NCBI GenBank assembly: GCA_030646655.1
Contig: JAUSLB010000276.1
Location: 1 to 5,467 of the forward strand
DNA: 5,467 nt
Origin: Deltaproteobacteria bacterium
Lineage (GTDB): Bacteria > Desulfobacterota > GWC2-55-46
Direction: 5' to 3'
The notes under the pieces are model-generated. The model made no database searches, was not told the origin of the DNA, and saw nothing but the letters and a program-made list of their open reading frames with translations. Positions 5,353 to 5,467 of the stretch are shown piece after piece (the stretch's first letter is position 1; each line of letters starts with the position of its first letter). Position numbers and translations under genes: made by a program.

Positions 5353-5467
5353 ACTTAATATATAATTTAAAAATCCTTTAAAAACAATGTCTTAAGCGTT
5401 CATTTCCTCAAAACTTCCTTGACTTAGCCTGTTTAAAGACCTTAAAATGGGTTGATACCGCGTTTTT
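5353..5467. other. AT-rich intergenic region after the operon
   Basis: No coding region, tRNA or clear terminator is seen in the 115 bases after the SPOR gene stop. The first half is strongly AT-rich (TATATAATTTAAAAA type sequence). The only hairpin there, TTTAAA with TTTAAA around AATCC (5366-5382), has A-T pairs only and is too weak to call a terminator. The second half carries the promoter candidate described separately, so a new transcription unit probably begins past the window end. Confidence 0.7.
5419..5448 (+). promoter_or_regulatory. Candidate sigma70 promoter for a downstream gene
   Basis: TTGACT (5419-5424) matches the -35 consensus at five of six bases, and TAAAAT (5443-5448) matches the -10 at five of six, with an 18-base spacer. 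It lies just beyond the operon, in non-coding sequence, with AT-rich DNA upstream that could help as an UP element. Transcription would begin near 5455 and leave the window. The downstream gene is not visible, so this rests on sequence match and position alone. Confidence 0.55.

Noticed and set aside
5361..5366. Perfect TATAAT in the intergenic region
   Set aside because: No -35-like hexamer is found 16-18 bases upstream (the end of the SPOR gene, GCAAGG-like), so it is probably chance in an AT-rich stretch.
5366..5382. Possible terminator hairpin TTTAAA-AATCC-TTTAAA
   Set aside because: The stem is six A-T pairs with no G-C pair and no T-run after it, so it is too unstable to call a rho-independent terminator.
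5452..5457. TTGATA as an alternative -35 element
   Set aside because: Any -10 would lie beyond the window end, so it cannot be judged; the TTGACT/TAAAAT pair is complete and better.

Overview
The window holds one tightly packed, plus-strand operon for the secretin and inner-membrane alignment part of a type IV pilus (or closely related type IV filament) machine. In order it encodes an inner-membrane TPR protein (33-764), PilM (768-1787), PilN (1787-2383), PilO (2373-2978), a short PilP/MshK-like protein with a GspC-type HR domain (2968-3372), a short PilQ secretin (3359-4666) and a SPOR-domain lipoprotein (4663-5352). The last 11 codons of an unidentified upstream gene probably occupy 1-36. 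Positions 5353-5467 are AT-rich, have no gene, and contain a good sigma70-type promoter candidate pointing out of the window.

Every gene junction is either overlapping (1, 4, 11, 11 and 14 bases) or separated by 3 bases. This suggests one polycistronic mRNA with translational coupling. No promoter is visible inside the operon and no convincing terminator follows it.

Inferred assembly: PilM is a cytoplasmic actin-like ATP-binding protein that docks on the N-terminal INLIP tail of PilN. PilN and PilO form the membrane-anchored periplasmic heterodimer. The PilP-like protein links that platform to the PilQ secretin in the outer membrane. The TPR protein has a short cytoplasmic head resembling those of MshN and GspB/ExeB, one membrane segment and four periplasmic TPR repeats. 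The SPOR lipoprotein probably binds peptidoglycan. Pilins, the PilB/PilT motors and PilC are not in the window.

The organism is a diderm bacterium, since secretin, lipoprotein and SPOR proteins are present. GC content looks close to half, with heavy use of AGG for Arg and ATA for Ile. That codon style, together with this gene order, suggests Nitrospirota or a deltaproteobacterial-type lineage, but this is an impression rather than an assignment.

The points most worth a second look are these: the reduced secretin (no AMIN domains) next to a SPOR lipoprotein; the mix of MSHA, type II secretion and Pil traits; a G8 tract in pilN; a perfect 11-bp stem-loop inside the pilP-like gene; and strong over-representation of CCTTAA/TTAAGG. 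I see no sign of a wholly new system, mobile element or CRISPR array.
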